IMG/VR virus record: IMGVR_UViG_3300002835_000559
Span: 1 to 35,753 of that record
Strand: one strand, 5' to 3'
Length of the DNA stretch: 35,753 bases
Source: a virus
How positions within the stretch are numbered: position 1 is the first letter of the stretch; each line of letters opens with the position of its first letter. Below the pieces are notes generated by a model. It saw only the letters and a program-made list of their open reading frames with translations. It had not been told where the DNA came from and made no database searches. The translations under genes and the position numbers were made by a program. Shown piece by piece: positions 21,079 through 27,576 of the stretch.

Positions 21079-21569
21079 TGCCTAACTGGTGCATGAATAA
21101 TCTGTATATTTCCCATAGCGATCCTGCGAAGTTGCAAGAGTTTGTTGATGCCTATAACTCTGGCAAAACGTGTGAGCATTACTTGCCAGTTCCCGAAGGA
21201 TATTATGAAGATGATGGGCCAAATCCGCGTTGGTATAACTGGTGTTGCAATAACTGGGGAACCAAGTGGGACTTTGGCAAGGATGAATACTACGATCCTG
21301 CTAAGATTGAAGATGGTAAGGTTATGGTGTCATTCAATACCGCATGGTCGCCCCCTATTCAGTTCTATGAAAAACTGGTAGAGTTGGATTATAATGTTCG
21401 TGCTACATACTTTGAGCCGGGAATGGCCTACTGTGGCATTTGGGATAATGGTATTGACAACTATATTGAATATGGTGATATGGATAATAAGCAGGATATT
21501 ATTCCTGTAGCACTGTGGAATGAGTATGGTATGGACGAGTTCTTTGAGATGATGGAGGAGGATGTATGA
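21078..21569 (+). CDS. Api92-like ferredoxin-fold protein (DUF1281 type)
   Basis: 163 residues. The start MPNWCMNNLYISH is the hallmark of Api92-like proteins, followed by 'HYLPVPEGYYEDDGPNPRWY' and 'NWCCNNWGTKWDFG', 'SFNTAWSPPIQFYEKLVELD' and 'ATYFEPGMAYCGIWDNG'. The family has a ferredoxin-like fold and is widespread in phages and mobile elements; its function is not known to me. Overlaps the genes on either side. Confidence 0.9.
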   Translation: MPNWCMNNLYISHSDPAKLQEFVDAYNSGKTCEHYLPVPEGYYEDDGPNPRWYNWCCNNWGTKWDFGKDEYYDPAKIEDGKVMVSFNTAWSPPIQFYEKLVELDYNVRATYFEPGMAYCGIWDNGIDNYIEYGDMDNKQDIIPVALWNEYGMDEFFEMMEEDV

Positions 21570-21976
21570 TCAAGGTACGCTATCATCTTCAGAAGGGTCA
21601 GTATTATAAGCACTGGCAGTTCAAAGATACTATAACTAAGAGGGTCTGGTATGTTCATCCAGAAGAGCAAATCATTGAACTCCATAACTGTGTTCTATAT
21701 AACAACCGTAATGTAGCAAACAAGATTTATATGGGGGCTAATAAGGATGTTTGTGCATGGATTAAGTTTAAGGATGGATTTAAATATGATGATTCATATA
21801 TCCCCTCATATTCTACTCACCTAAAGTATGACCCTAGGAAACTCCCATACTGGCATACTTGGTCAGGAAGAAACATTGACGGTCTTGCATTTGACATCCT
21901 TCACCTTACATCAAAGGGTGTGTTCTATAATGAATGTAGGCAAGATATTTTGAATCCTCTAAAGATTGCCCCTTGA
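21566..21976 (+). CDS. Hypothetical protein
   Basis: 136 residues, basic and aromatic: MIKVRYHLQKGQYYKHWQFK, 'WYVHPEEQIIELHNC' and 'YNNRNVANKIYMGANKDVCA' then 'LPYWHTWSGRNIDGL'. Resembles conserved phage proteins with 'HL..G.hy..WQ...' and 'V..P' segments whose role is unknown. Overlaps the Api92-like gene by 4 bases (ATGA). Confidence 0.7.
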   Translation: MIKVRYHLQKGQYYKHWQFKDTITKRVWYVHPEEQIIELHNCVLYNNRNVANKIYMGANKDVCAWIKFKDGFKYDDSYIPSYSTHLKYDPRKLPYWHTWSGRNIDGLAFDILHLTSKGVFYNECRQDILNPLKIAP

Positions 21977-22000
21977 CAAGCCGATAACACAGTGTAGAAT
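21973..22000 (+). promoter_or_regulatory. Promoter of the 22-kb gene-free stretch
   Basis: TTGACA 21973-21978 at the stop codon of the preceding gene, 16-base spacer AGCCGATAACACAGTG, TAGAAT 21995-22000. Confidence 0.85.
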
Positions 22001-22320
22001 GAGGGAGTAAGACAAAACAAACATCCGTGGGTCCATGCGACGGGACTAGATTAGGATAAGCCATTACGATAAACCTACGGCTGTTACGCAGCGTGGGGTT
22101 GACAGCGGGCTTATACGCTGTATAGTAGTGCTAATCTATAAGGGATGGCATCCTCACCACGAGTCATACAACCAGTAATCGTTCCAAGAGCCAGACGGCA
22201 TGAGTCATGAACTATGCCTAGGAAGGATTTCCGTGGGCGGTTTCCTCAGTTCCGTAAAAGGGTAGACTGATGGGTAATAGAATCGGGGCGTAAAAGATTC
22301 GCTGGTTTATAATACAAAGG
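22001..22320 (+). ncRNA. Candidate structured non-coding RNA region with internal promoter
   Basis: About 320 bases with no convincing ORF, preceded by a good promoter and containing a second (TTGACA 22099-22104, 16 bases, TATAGT 22121-22126). Short stems are common: GCTG-TTACG-CAGC (about 22081-22093), CAGCG-N8-CGCTG (22103-22120), GGCAT-N12-ATGCC (about 22198-22219), AGGAA-N-TTCCT (about 22222-22249). Base composition is more GC-balanced than neighbouring spacers. I recognise no known RNA family (not tRNA, tmRNA or RNase P by motif). It may also be the leader of the gene at 22327. Confidence 0.5.
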
Positions 22321-22326
22321 AAAAAA

Positions 22327-22530
22327 ATGAGAATATCTAAGAAACAAATAGCAGATGCTCTTAGTATTGATATTGATGATTTATCATTTCATGATATTGG
22401 TATTGCATTATTAAATATTGAGAATATACTTGATAGCGTTGCTGAAAATCTTGATGATGATTTTGAATCTGCGGCTTTGGGTGATGCTTCTAACCTAATC
22501 CAAATGATAAGGAATGGATTGAATGACTGA
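22327..22530 (+). CDS. Small helical acidic protein
   Basis: 67 residues, MRISKKQIADALSIDIDDLS then 'IALLNIENILDSVAENLDDD' and 'GDASNLIQMIRNGL'. Almost all helix. RBS AAAGGA. Overlaps the next gene by 8 bases. The opening resembles a short HTH-like segment, but this is weak. Confidence 0.65.
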   Translation: MRISKKQIADALSIDIDDLSFHDIGIALLNIENILDSVAENLDDDFESAALGDASNLIQMIRNGLND

Positions 22531-22690
22531 TAAAGAAAAAGCAATGCTGAAGGTGATGAAGGTTTTGAAAAGCCCTATGGTTGCGGCTTGTAAACCAATC
22601 AGAGAAGATGCCTTGACATTAGCAGCAGAGCATGGTATAACTGTGGAAGAGTTGATTGACTTTGCCTACAAAATAGCGATGAGTGTATGA
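22523..22690 (+). CDS. Small helical protein
   Basis: 55 residues, MTDKEKAMLKVMKVLKSPMV then 'REDALTLAAEHGITVEELID'. All-helical; 'LAAEHGITVEELIDFAYK' looks like an HTH-like or dimerisation helix pair. GGAATGG upstream. Its DNA contains TTGACA-N17-TATAAC (22613-22641), which could act as an internal promoter. Confidence 0.6.
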   Translation: MTDKEKAMLKVMKVLKSPMVAACKPIREDALTLAAEHGITVEELIDFAYKIAMSV

Positions 22691-22776
22691 TGACTAACGA
22701 AATGGTACAATGTATCTGTGGTACAGTAATAGCAGTTGCTTTCCTTTACTTTCAGTATAAGAATAGAAATCAATAA
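22690..22776 (+). CDS. 28-residue membrane peptide
   Basis: MTNEMVQCICGTVIAVAFLY-FQYKNRNQ: a single short membrane helix and a basic tail. ATG overlaps the previous stop (TGATG) and its stop overlaps the next ATG (TAATG), so it is tightly coupled in the operon. Confidence 0.55.
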   Translation: MTNEMVQCICGTVIAVAFLYFQYKNRNQ

Positions 22777-23051
22777 TGGAATGGATTAGTTTTCATGGCC
22801 CTCGTCGCCCTGTTAATGGTCAAAAGATCATCTATTATGGTGAGGCCATTGGTGTGTGGCGTGGTACATATAAGATAAACTATGATGATAAGTTTTGTAT
22901 TCATAATATCTATTGTGGCGAAACTTGGGGAAATGTAGATTATATGGATGCCCCGTGGTGGATGCCAGATTTAGGACAAGAGAAACCACAACCACCTAGC
23001 GAAGATTACCCTCCCGATTACCCTTGGATTACTAATAAGGAAAACAAATGA
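22776..23051 (+). CDS. DUF551-like protein
   Basis: 91 residues, MEWISFHGPRRPVNGQKIIY then 'YGEAIGVWRGTY' and C-terminal 'YMDAPWWMPDLGQEKPQPP'. The frame 'WI......P..G..I..Y...' followed by 'WMPLP..P' is the outline of DUF551, a small phage/prophage family without known role. Proline-rich end. Confidence 0.65.
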   Translation: MEWISFHGPRRPVNGQKIIYYGEAIGVWRGTYKINYDDKFCIHNIYCGETWGNVDYMDAPWWMPDLGQEKPQPPSEDYPPDYPWITNKENK

Positions 23052-23404
23052 TTAACGTTGGCATGACGATTCGTGAGATGGTGAGCATTGCTACTTCAAC
23101 CAATAGCCCCGATCTTTACGAGAGGATCATCAAGGCTCTGGAACTGGCTACTGGCAACGAGAAGTTGTTGGTTGGCTGTAACGGTGTCAGGTATGACACT
23201 CAGTATTGGGATCATAAGATCGCTGCCATCAAGGTTCTCCGATTTGCTACCGGTTGGGGACTCAAGGAAAGTAAGGATTGGGTTGAAAGTTGTCAGCACG
23301 ACGCTAAAACTAACTACTCTCCTCCTCTTGACCCAGCATCTGCACAAAAACTGTGCGACGAACTCAAGAAGTGTGGTATGGATTGCTGGACCACTAACTC
23401 TTGA
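23048..23404 (+). CDS. Ribosomal L7/L12 C-terminal-domain-like protein
   Basis: 118 residues. Residues about 55-82, 'DHKIAAIKVLRFATGWGLKE' then 'SKDWVE', align with the conserved helix-turn of ribosomal L7/L12 C-terminal domains ('KK..VIK.VR..TGLGLKEAKDLVE'). The end 'ASAQKLCDELKKCGMDC' matches the final helix ('A....L...GA'). In the ribosome this domain recruits elongation factors. A phage copy could bind those factors or share only the fold. Overlaps the gene before it by 4 bases; last gene of its unit. Confidence 0.8.
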   Translation: MINVGMTIREMVSIATSTNSPDLYERIIKALELATGNEKLLVGCNGVRYDTQYWDHKIAAIKVLRFATGWGLKESKDWVESCQHDAKTNYSPPLDPASAQKLCDELKKCGMDCWTTNS

Positions 23405-23410
23405 AGCTCG

Positions 23411-23494
23411 CCTTAAGTCCTTATCCCACAAGGATTTAGGACCAAGGGGGCGGGCCGCGTTCGTCGTAAGTCCTTACCCACCAAAGACTTATGA
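23411..23494. repeat. Intergenic palindrome element, copy 7
   Basis: CCTTAAGTCCTTATCCCACAA then GGATTTAGGACC, GGGGGCGGGCCGCG, then a second unit GTCGTAAGTCCTTACCC...AAAGACTTATGACC. Confidence 0.75.
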
Positions 23495-23522
23495 CCAATA
23501 AAAATTTTTTTCAAGATTCCGC

Positions 23523-23550
23523 TTGACAGAGCCGATAATACATGTATAAT
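23523..23550 (+). promoter_or_regulatory. Early promoter
   Basis: TTGACA 23523-23528, 16-base spacer GAGCCGATAATACATG, TATAAT 23545-23550. Perfect hexamers. Confidence 0.92.
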
Positions 23551-23598
23551 GATTAGAGTAACGGGTTGATAACACTAACTTGATAAGAGGAGATTATT

Positions 23599-23868
23599 AT
23601 GCAGAAGTTTACGTTTGTTGTTGATATTGTGACCGATTCGCCGGTTGGTATTGAGCCGCAGGCTGTTCGTGATACGCTTCTGGCGTCTGTCGATGGCATC
23701 GGCAATATCGCCGCTGTTCATCCTGTCAAGAGCGAGACTCTCAAGGAACAGGGTTTCAAGGTTTGGCGGGCAAGGGTTGCTGGTATCAAGGAACCGGCCA
23801 AGGTCAAGGTTCCCAAGGCTCCCAAGGCCAAGAAGGTCGAAGCGGAAGTTGCTACGGCTACCGCTTGA
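23599..23868 (+). CDS. Small protein with Lys/Ala/Pro-rich tail
   Basis: 89 residues. The first 65 look like a small alpha/beta domain (MQKFTFVVDIVTDSPVGIEP, 'ALRD'-like helix 'AVRDTLLASVDGIGNIAAVH'), then a basic 'KVKVPKAPKAKKVEAEVATA' tail that could bind nucleic acid or be disordered. RBS GAGGAG. Biased codons (AAG, GTC, CGT) suggest high expression. Confidence 0.7.
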   Translation: MQKFTFVVDIVTDSPVGIEPQAVRDTLLASVDGIGNIAAVHPVKSETLKEQGFKVWRARVAGIKEPAKVKVPKAPKAKKVEAEVATATA

Positions 23869-23893
23869 TTTTCTAAAGACGTTACGCTAGAAT
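23865..23893 (+). promoter_or_regulatory. Promoter of the TAGAATGTCGATA subclass
   Basis: TTGATT 23865-23870, 17-base spacer TTCTAAAGACGTTACGC, TAGAAT 23888-23893, then GTCGATA. Confidence 0.7.
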
Positions 23894-23897
23894 GTCG

Positions 23898-23927
23898 ATA
23901 CTAGGTGAAGTAGTAGTAACCTAGTAT
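23898..23927 (+). promoter_or_regulatory. 5'-leader hairpin or operator
   Basis: Perfect 9-bp inverted repeat ATACTAGGT (23898-23906) / ACCTAGTAT (23919-23927) with a 12-base loop. It begins 5 bases after the -10, so it would form at the very 5' end of the mRNA of the gene at 23960, or bind a dimeric regulator. Confidence 0.6.
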
Positions 23928-23959
23928 CCATTCTGGCAACCACTAACTAGGAGTTTACA

Positions 23960-24316
23960 ATGGGTTTGGATCAGTGGGCATTTGCTGTTGACAACAATGG
24001 AGAGAAGGAAGAACTCGCTTGCTGGCGTAAGCATCCTAATCTTCAAGGTTGGATGGAGAATCTGTGGGAAAGTAAGGGTCGCCCTAATGCCCACGAAAAT
24101 GATGACTCTTTCAACTGTGTTGAACTTGAACTTACTAAAGAAGATCTGGATAGTCTAGAGCAGGATGTTACTAATGCTAGTCTGCCAGACACCGTAGGAT
24201 TTTTCTTTGGTAGTAATAGTGATGATATCTATGGTCAACAGGACTTGGAGTTTGTCAAGAAAGCCAGAGAGGCACTTGACAGCGGACTAACGGTAGTGTA
24301 TGATAGTTGGTGGTGA
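23960..24316 (+). CDS. Conserved phage protein (MGLDQ type)
   Basis: 118 residues. MGLDQWAFAVD, 'ACWRKHPNLQGWMENLWESK' near residue 20, 'FNCVELELTKEDLDSLEQDV' near 50, 'LPDTVGFFFGSNSDD' near 75, and the end 'GLTVVYDSWW' form a strongly conserved small family common in T4-like and other phages. Its function is unknown; some database names for it (kinase-like) are not supported by motifs here. RBS CTAGGAG. Confidence 0.85.
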   Translation: MGLDQWAFAVDNNGEKEELACWRKHPNLQGWMENLWESKGRPNAHENDDSFNCVELELTKEDLDSLEQDVTNASLPDTVGFFFGSNSDDIYGQQDLEFVKKAREALDSGLTVVYDSWW

Positions 24317-24341
24317 CATTACGATAACAATGAGGAACGAC

Positions 24342-24482
24342 ATGAAGATTCTTGGATTGAATGATGAGACTGATGCGGGCAAGGTTGTGCGTATTAGTCG
24401 TGATGGTGTGACGTTTGAGAAGAACGGTGCAAGGGTTGTGTTGACCCTCACTGAAGTTGAGTCGATGGTTTTTTCTAACTAA
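24342..24482 (+). CDS. Small beta-rich protein
   Basis: 46 residues from ATG 24342 (GAGGA 5 bases upstream): MKILGLNDETDAGKVVRISR then 'DGVTFEKNGARVVLTLTEVE'. An all-beta mini-domain. The frame is open from 24300, but that start has no RBS. Function unknown. Confidence 0.6.
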   Translation: MKILGLNDETDAGKVVRISRDGVTFEKNGARVVLTLTEVESMVFSN

Positions 24483-24492
24483 GGGAGAGATG

Positions 24493-24705
24493 ATGTCTAA
24501 TAACTTTGCTAGTCTGCGTAAGGATCGTCATATCAAGTGTAAGTATCCTCTGCACGGTACTAAGAACGTGCTGAAGTTCCACACTGGTCGTGTTCTGCGT
24601 GTTGGTACTGGCCCCAATGGCAAGTATGCTGTTGTTCGTGCTATGGATAACACTGTGCGAACCCTGCTTTGCGATAAGATGTTGGAAACGAAATGCTATC
24701 GGTGA
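24493..24705 (+). CDS. Conserved phage small beta-barrel-like protein
   Basis: 70 residues, MSNNFASLRKDRHIKCKYPL then 'HGTKNVLKFHTGRVLRVGTG' and 'PNGKYAVVRAMDNTVRTLLC'. The pattern 'K.YPLHGTKNVLK...G.V...G.GPNG.Y..V...DN.VR.L...KM' recurs in phages. The SH3-like strand pattern is inferred. GGGAG 4 bases before ATG 24493; a second ATG one codon earlier is too near. Confidence 0.75.
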   Translation: MSNNFASLRKDRHIKCKYPLHGTKNVLKFHTGRVLRVGTGPNGKYAVVRAMDNTVRTLLCDKMLETKCYR

Positions 24706-24712
24706 TTCTCCC

Positions 24713-24741
24713 TTGAGTGTACGGGTGGCGTATGGTACAAT
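24713..24741 (+). promoter_or_regulatory. Promoter of tRNA-Ile with inverted repeat
   Basis: TTGAGT 24713-24718, 17-base spacer, TACAAT 24736-24741. An 8-bp inverted repeat TACGGGTG (24720-24727) / CACCCGTA (24751-24758) brackets the -10, as in the tRNA-Lys promoter. Confidence 0.75.
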
Positions 24742-24763
24742 GCTATGCGTCACCCGTATCTAT

Positions 24764-24839
24764 GGGGCGTAAGGTAAGCCGGTTGCATCCGACACTCTTA
24801 TAAGGTGTTCATAGGTAGGTTCGACTCCTACACGCCCTA
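24764..24839 (+). tRNA. tRNA-Ile (anticodon UAU)
   Basis: 76 nt: acceptor GGGGCGT/ACGCCCT with G1-U72 wobble, anticodon stem ACACT/GGTGT with loop CTTATAA, T-arm GTAGG-TTCGACT-CCTAC, discriminator A. The D-stem is weak (GG/CC plus mismatches). Anticodon UAU reads AUA, normally read by lysidine-modified CAU tRNA in bacteria. Isotype by anticodon only. Confidence 0.85.
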
Positions 24840-24871
24840 TTGTGTTGTTATCATCACACTAGGGAGGTTTC

Positions 24872-24928
24872 TTGATAGAACTAATGATTATGATATTCGT
24901 TTGGAGTATGCTGTTTACAGAAGAATAA
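24872..24928 (+). CDS. Possible 18-residue hydrophobic peptide (TTG start)
   Basis: TTG at 24872 follows AGGGAGG by 4 bases and encodes MIELMIMIFVWSMLFTEE, one short hydrophobic helix. The RBS is excellent but the product is tiny; it could be a leader peptide. Uncertain. Confidence 0.3.
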   Translation: MIELMIMIFVWSMLFTEE

Positions 24929-24990
24929 ATAGGACGTTGTTTGAATACTAAAAGTCAACACGCCCCCAACCATTTAGGAGATAGTATATT

Positions 24991-25200
24991 ATGAACGAGA
25001 AAGTAGCCACTTATGTTATGGATGATGTACAGTATGATATTTATGCGTGTTATGATTCTTGGGCTGATATGGATACTCGTAATGTATCTTTCTATGACGT
25101 TTACAACCAGAAAACGGGAGCGTGTGTAAACGAGGGAGATCCTTTCTACGAGTTTCCAACGTGGGATGATATTTTCAACAACTACTACTCAAAGGTGTAA
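24991..25200 (+). CDS. Acidic hypothetical protein
   Basis: 69 residues, MNEKVATYVMDDVQYDIYAC then 'ADMDTRNVSFYDVYNQKTGA'. Tyr/Asp-rich. RBS TTAGGAGA. The 'FYDVY....G.CVNEGDPFYEFPTW' outline is seen in other phage small proteins. One base before the next gene. Confidence 0.7.
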   Translation: MNEKVATYVMDDVQYDIYACYDSWADMDTRNVSFYDVYNQKTGACVNEGDPFYEFPTWDDIFNNYYSKV

Positions 25201-25201
25201 T

Positions 25202-25390
25202 ATGTACCATTACGTTACTGTCTGTGTTATTATGCGTGATTGTGAAAATGAAAAGGATGCTTTAGAAAAATGCTCTAGACTCCTACCATATGATCCCGAT
25301 ATAAATACTAGGCATATGGAGTCGTGGGAGATAACAGAAGTATACGAAACTGCTACTGGTAAAACATACATAGAAACTCAGGAGTGCTAA
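25202..25390 (+). CDS. Small hypothetical protein
   Basis: 62 residues from ATG 25202 (AAAGGTG upstream): MYHYVTVCVIMRDCENEKDA then 'LEKCSRLLPYDPDINTRHME'. Possible ferredoxin-like strand-helix-strand; Cys at three places without a zinc pattern. Frame extends upstream to 25166, but that overlaps the previous gene. Confidence 0.65.
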   Translation: MYHYVTVCVIMRDCENEKDALEKCSRLLPYDPDINTRHMESWEITEVYETATGKTYIETQEC

Positions 25391-25392
25391 TC

Positions 25393-25854
25393 ATGGGTAT
25401 GGGTAGTTATGCGGTAAGTAGTTATGTTATTCCATACGATGAACTGAAAAAGATTTGTCCAGATGAAATAGCGGCTATTGAAAAGGAAAAGTATTTTGAT
25501 TCTGTGGGTTGGAATAGTATTGGATGTTGGATGTCGTGGAGCGATCCCGATCAGTTCAAAGAGAATATCTTAGAATCTTTGGATAATCCAGAAAGCGAAG
25601 ATAGCGAAAAGATTGCAGAGGAAATGGTTAAGGTGTATGACAATCATATTATCAATCTTACAAAGGCTTTCAACGAAAAAACTGGATTGACTTTATACTT
25701 TGATAATTACGATGAAGATCAAGGCGATAGATATGATGAGCCGGGAGATGAAGATGGTTGTATATTCTGCGTAAGTGGTATGGTACAACTTAGTCCTGCT
25801 GGCGAGAAATATAAAGATATTATTACTGAGCGTAGATGGACTCAGTTTGGATAA
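25393..25854 (+). CDS. Acidic hypothetical protein
   Basis: 153 residues from ATG 25393 (CAGGAG upstream; the GTG at 25384 is less likely): MGMGSYAVSSYVIPYDELKK, helical middle 'ENILESLDNPESEDSEKIAE', and 'LYFDNYDEDQGDRYDEPGDE' near residue 110. The 'YD..GDRYD....D...F.V.G...L.PAG' segment is found in small phage proteins of unknown role. Ends the unit before palindrome copy 8. Confidence 0.7.
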   Translation: MGMGSYAVSSYVIPYDELKKICPDEIAAIEKEKYFDSVGWNSIGCWMSWSDPDQFKENILESLDNPESEDSEKIAEEMVKVYDNHIINLTKAFNEKTGLTLYFDNYDEDQGDRYDEPGDEDGCIFCVSGMVQLSPAGEKYKDIITERRWTQFG

Positions 25855-25880
25855 TGCTTGGGAAGACTAGCACCGTGATT

Positions 25881-25968
25881 CGCTCTAAGTCCTTTAGCCA
25901 CAAGGATTTAGGGCGAACGCGGCCCGCCCCGCTTATCGTAAGTCCTTATCTATCAACAACTTACGTCA
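25881..25968. repeat. Intergenic palindrome element, copy 8
   Basis: CGCTCTAAGTCCTTTAGCC...AAGGATTTAGGGCGAAC, GCGGCCCGCCCCG (the GC box in reverse orientation), then ATCGTAAGTCCTTATC...AACTTACGTC. Confidence 0.75.
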
Positions 25969-25993
25969 AAAAGAAAAAACTAATGCTGACCCC

Positions 25994-26021
25994 TTGACCA
26001 CGCCGATATCTATGGTATGAT
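25994..26021 (+). promoter_or_regulatory. Early promoter
   Basis: TTGACC 25994-25999, 16-base spacer ACGCCGATATCTATGG, TATGAT 26016-26021. Confidence 0.85.
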
Positions 26022-26040
26022 GGTTGAAAAGGAGACAGTT

Positions 26041-26271
26041 ATGGTTGCTGCGGTTTACGATACTTCGTGCGATGCTTTCTGCAAGAACTGCGGGCGTCAG
26101 TTTGTGCTGATGTTCAATGAGAGTGATATGTACGATTGGCTGAGTGGTGCATTTGCTATTCAAGATGCCCTGCACTATCTTTCTATGAATGAACGTGAAC
26201 TACTGTTGAGCGGAATCTGCGGACAATGTTTCGATGAAATGTTTCCGCCAGACCTTGACAACGACGAGTGA
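26041..26271 (+). CDS. Small zinc-binding-like protein
   Basis: 76 residues from ATG 26041 (AAGGAGAC upstream): MVAAVYDTSCDAFCKNCGRQ, 'MYDWLSGAFAIQDALHYLSM' and 'ERELLLSGICGQCFDEMFPP'. CxxC at about 14-17 and CxxC near 62 suggest one zinc site framing a helical hairpin ('W..G..IQ.A...L...ER..L.SG.C..C'), a layout known from other phage proteins. Its last codons contain the next promoter. Confidence 0.75.
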   Translation: MVAAVYDTSCDAFCKNCGRQFVLMFNESDMYDWLSGAFAIQDALHYLSMNERELLLSGICGQCFDEMFPPDLDNDE

Positions 26272-26282
26272 TCCTGTATAAT
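26255..26282 (+). promoter_or_regulatory. Promoter of the DUF932 gene, inside the preceding CDS
   Basis: TTGACA 26255-26260, 16-base spacer with AACGACGAG, TATAAT 26277-26282. Both hexamers perfect. Confidence 0.88.
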
Positions 26283-26318
26283 ACGAGAAGTTGATAACCC
26301 ACTACTAGGAGATTGATA

Positions 26319-27515
26319 ATGAGTTACGATAAGTTGACGATTCAGAGCAAGCCGAGCGAAGGCGATTTTGTTCGTACTCTCACTGGTGCTACTGGCACTG
26401 GTTTTGAGAAGGGTACGCATGTTCACAAGGATTGGTGGGCAAAGACCAAGACCTACGAACAGGTCATGCAGGATGCCAACGTCGCTATTGAGAACCGTGA
26501 GGATATTCTGACTGAGCGTAAGAACATTACCTGTGTTGGTAATGATAAAGGATTCTTTTTGAAGTTGAACGATGGACGAGAGTTTCGCCCTACGGACCAC
26601 GCCATTGAACAGTTTAGCGTTCGCGTGGGTGTTACCTCGTCCTCGTTCCTTCGTGAGATGCGTAATATCGAAGATTTCGACCTTGCCGATGCTGACACGA
26701 TGGCATACGTTGGCAACAATGCTCTGCGTCGAATCGAAGCCGATAAGAAGTTCCGACTCCGTACATATACGGATGGTACTTGCCGTGCGTTCGTGACTGA
26801 GCAATATGCTCCTGTTGATAACCGCTGGTATCTGGAAACCCTGTCGGAGTTTGTTCCCGGCGGTCGTTTCAGTCACTGGCGTGGCGATGAGGATACTATC
26901 TATGGTAATATCCTTATCCCCGATACTATCATGGACTACGGTGCTGACGATAGTGATTATGGTGGAATGATTAGTGTGGGCAACTGTGAAATCGGCACTC
27001 GCCGCATTAGCCAGACGCCTAGCCTTTTTCGTGCCATCTGTATGAACGGTTGCATCTGGGGTCAGACTAAGGGTGAGAAGATTCGCCGCGTTCACCGTGG
27101 CAATATCGACCTCGCTGTTCTGAAAACGGAAATCGCTCATAATATCCAAGATCAGATTCCGCTTCTTGCTCCCGGTATCAAGCAGTTTCTGGCTACCCGA
27201 GCCTTGGAAACTGGCAAGGCTAGCGTGAAGGGTGTCGTGGCTACGGTATCGTCGGATTACAAACTGAGCAAGCGTGAAGCAACTGAGTTTCTTGAGCAGT
27301 ATATTACTATGGAATCTGGAGAGCGTAATCTCTTTGGTATTATCAATGGTCTGACCCGTGCGGGACAGAAGTTTGATAATAAGACTTGGGTGAAGTTCGA
27401 TGAAATCGCTGGCAGTCTGTTGGATACTTCCGCAGACCGCTGGGCAACGATCCTGCGTCGTGCTGATACTTTCACCGACAAGGATTACGAAAAGGTTTTC
27501 GCTCTTACCGCTTAG
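26319..27515 (+). CDS. DUF932 family protein
   Basis: 398 residues from ATG 26319 with AGGAG upstream. Recognisable DUF932 (phage/plasmid-like TIGR03299-type) features: 'HAIEQFSVRVGVTSSSFLRE' near residue 90, 'RTYTDGTCRAFVTEQYAPVD' near 150, 'GMISVGNCEIGTRRISQTPS' near 215 and 'CMNGCIWGQ' near 245, then a helical C-terminus. The family is very widespread on phages and plasmids, and its molecular role is unclear. Strongly biased codons (CGT, AAG, GAG, ATC) and a personal promoter suggest that this is the most highly expressed early gene in the window. Confidence 0.88.
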   Translation: MSYDKLTIQSKPSEGDFVRTLTGATGTGFEKGTHVHKDWWAKTKTYEQVMQDANVAIENREDILTERKNITCVGNDKGFFLKLNDGREFRPTDHAIEQFSVRVGVTSSSFLREMRNIEDFDLADADTMAYVGNNALRRIEADKKFRLRTYTDGTCRAFVTEQYAPVDNRWYLETLSEFVPGGRFSHWRGDEDTIYGNILIPDTIMDYGADDSDYGGMISVGNCEIGTRRISQTPSLFRAICMNGCIWGQTKGEKIRRVHRGNIDLAVLKTEIAHNIQDQIPLLAPGIKQFLATRALETGKASVKGVVATVSSDYKLSKREATEFLEQYITMESGERNLFGIINGLTRAGQKFDNKTWVKFDEIAGSLLDTSADRWATILRRADTFTDKDYEKVFALTA

Positions 27516-27568
27516 TTAGTGGGAGGGTTGGGGTTGGGGGGAAACCCCCTTCCCCACTCTCACTGACT
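27514..27568 (+). terminator. Large hairpin after DUF932, also a G-quadruplex candidate
   Basis: Long imperfect stem: left arm AGTTAGTGGGAG plus G-runs, loop GAAA, right arm CCCCCTTCCCC plus CTCTCACTGACT. No T-run follows, so a factor-dependent terminator or 3'-end protector is likelier than a classic intrinsic terminator. The left arm 27521-27541 alone (GGGAGGGTTGGGG-TTGGGGGG) meets G-quadruplex rules. Confidence 0.6.
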
Positions 27569-27576
27569 CCTGACTC

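Noticed and set aside
22145-22210. 21-codon ORF in the 22-kb gene-free region
   Set aside because: Pro/Arg-rich peptide overlapping several predicted stems; stop-limited and without family pattern, so a structured RNA is preferred.
26175-27149. 324-codon open frame on the minus strand
   Set aside because: It is the antisense of the DUF932 gene, caused by its biased codons; no RBS or recognisable domain, while the plus-strand protein is a known family.
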